Shown piece by piece: positions 13,344-13,432 of a stretch of DNA of 13,432 nt. Source of the stretch: an uncultured Bacilli bacterium (GTDB taxonomy: Bacteria; Bacillota_I; Bacilli_A; RF39; UBA660); assembly GCA_947624855.1 (NCBI GenBank), contig CANQMC010000027.1, positions 1-13,432 of the forward strand. Direction: 5' to 3'. The position numbers and the translations under genes were made by a program. How positions within the stretch are numbered: the stretch's first letter is position 1; each line of letters opens with the position of its first letter. The notes beneath the pieces are model-generated. The model saw only the letters and a program-made list of their open reading frames with translations. It was not told the DNA's origin and did not search any database.

Positions 13344-13432
13344 CTAATTTTTAAATTGGAGCGAGTGTCGTAGTTATCTACAACTTTTCTTCCAATAACG
13401 AAAGAATTTATATAATCTTCCGTTGCTAATAA
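13334..13432 (-). CDS. Partial leftward gene, C-terminal 32 residues
   Basis: An open frame enters from the right edge and ends at TAA (13336-13334) inside a strong intrinsic terminator, which supports it being a real gene end. The visible tail contains ATEDYINSF, VIGRKVVDNYD and RSNLKIRSV. It is soluble, mixed charged and hydrophobic. The DNA is less A/T-rich than most of the window, as in conserved or transferred genes. I do not recognise the family from this fragment. The gap from 13201 to 13316 contains no other gene that I can support. Confidence 0.6.
   Translation of the reverse strand, partial: LLATEDYINSFVIGRKVVDNYDTRSNLKIRSV

Overview
The window looks like chromosomal DNA of a low-GC, spore-forming Bacillota, probably class Bacilli and possibly one of the uncultured gut lineages. 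It is very AT-rich. Every complete gene ends in TAA, and reading it with the standard code gives intact domains. SpoIIR implies endospore formation. The murA/rpmE cluster beside spoIIR and mntP recalls one Bacillus subtilis neighbourhood (murAB-rho-rpmE, with spoIIR and ywlD/mntP further along).

Region by region: (1) 1-800. A leftward gene cut by the left edge encodes an N-terminal membrane or secretion signal. It shares a two-copy operator region with a small XRE regulator. A second small XRE gene follows, behind a cluster of TTGTAT/ATACAA half-sites. (2) 798-3047, leftward. murA, an SGNH-like membrane-anchored protein lacking its catalytic Asp/His, and rpmE (bL31), the last with its own promoter and a small leader hairpin. 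(3) 3241-4320, rightward. spoIIR and the manganese exporter mntP, separated by a hairpin that is both a terminator and the carrier of the mntP Shine-Dalgarno sequence. (4) 4321-6605. Two tandem inverted repeats, then a leftward gene for a 480-residue membrane-anchored surface protein. Its 3' end holds a 99-nt, 57% G+C, adenine-poor stretch that looks like the variable repeat of a diversity-generating retroelement. A divergent gene encodes a two-domain XRE regulator. (5) 6642-10084, leftward. A cardiolipin synthase preceded by a YtrA-type GntR regulator/ABC ATPase/ABC-2 permease operon. (6) 10291-13432. A SAP-domain protein resembling the non-motor C-terminal domain of XPB-like helicases, an unrecognised 186-residue protein, a guanine-deaminase-like enzyme, and the last 32 codons of a leftward gene cut by the right edge.

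The core genes serve wall and membrane synthesis (murA, cls), translation (rpmE), sporulation (spoIIR), metal homeostasis (mntP) and purine salvage (guaD). The accessory part is rich in small XRE or GntR regulators placed next to membrane or surface proteins. The most interesting object is the putative hypervariable surface protein at 4522-5964 with its divergent regulator. No reverse transcriptase or template repeat is visible here, so any diversification machinery must lie elsewhere. I saw no tRNA, rRNA, CRISPR array or insertion sequence, and no gene-free gap exceeds 300 bases.
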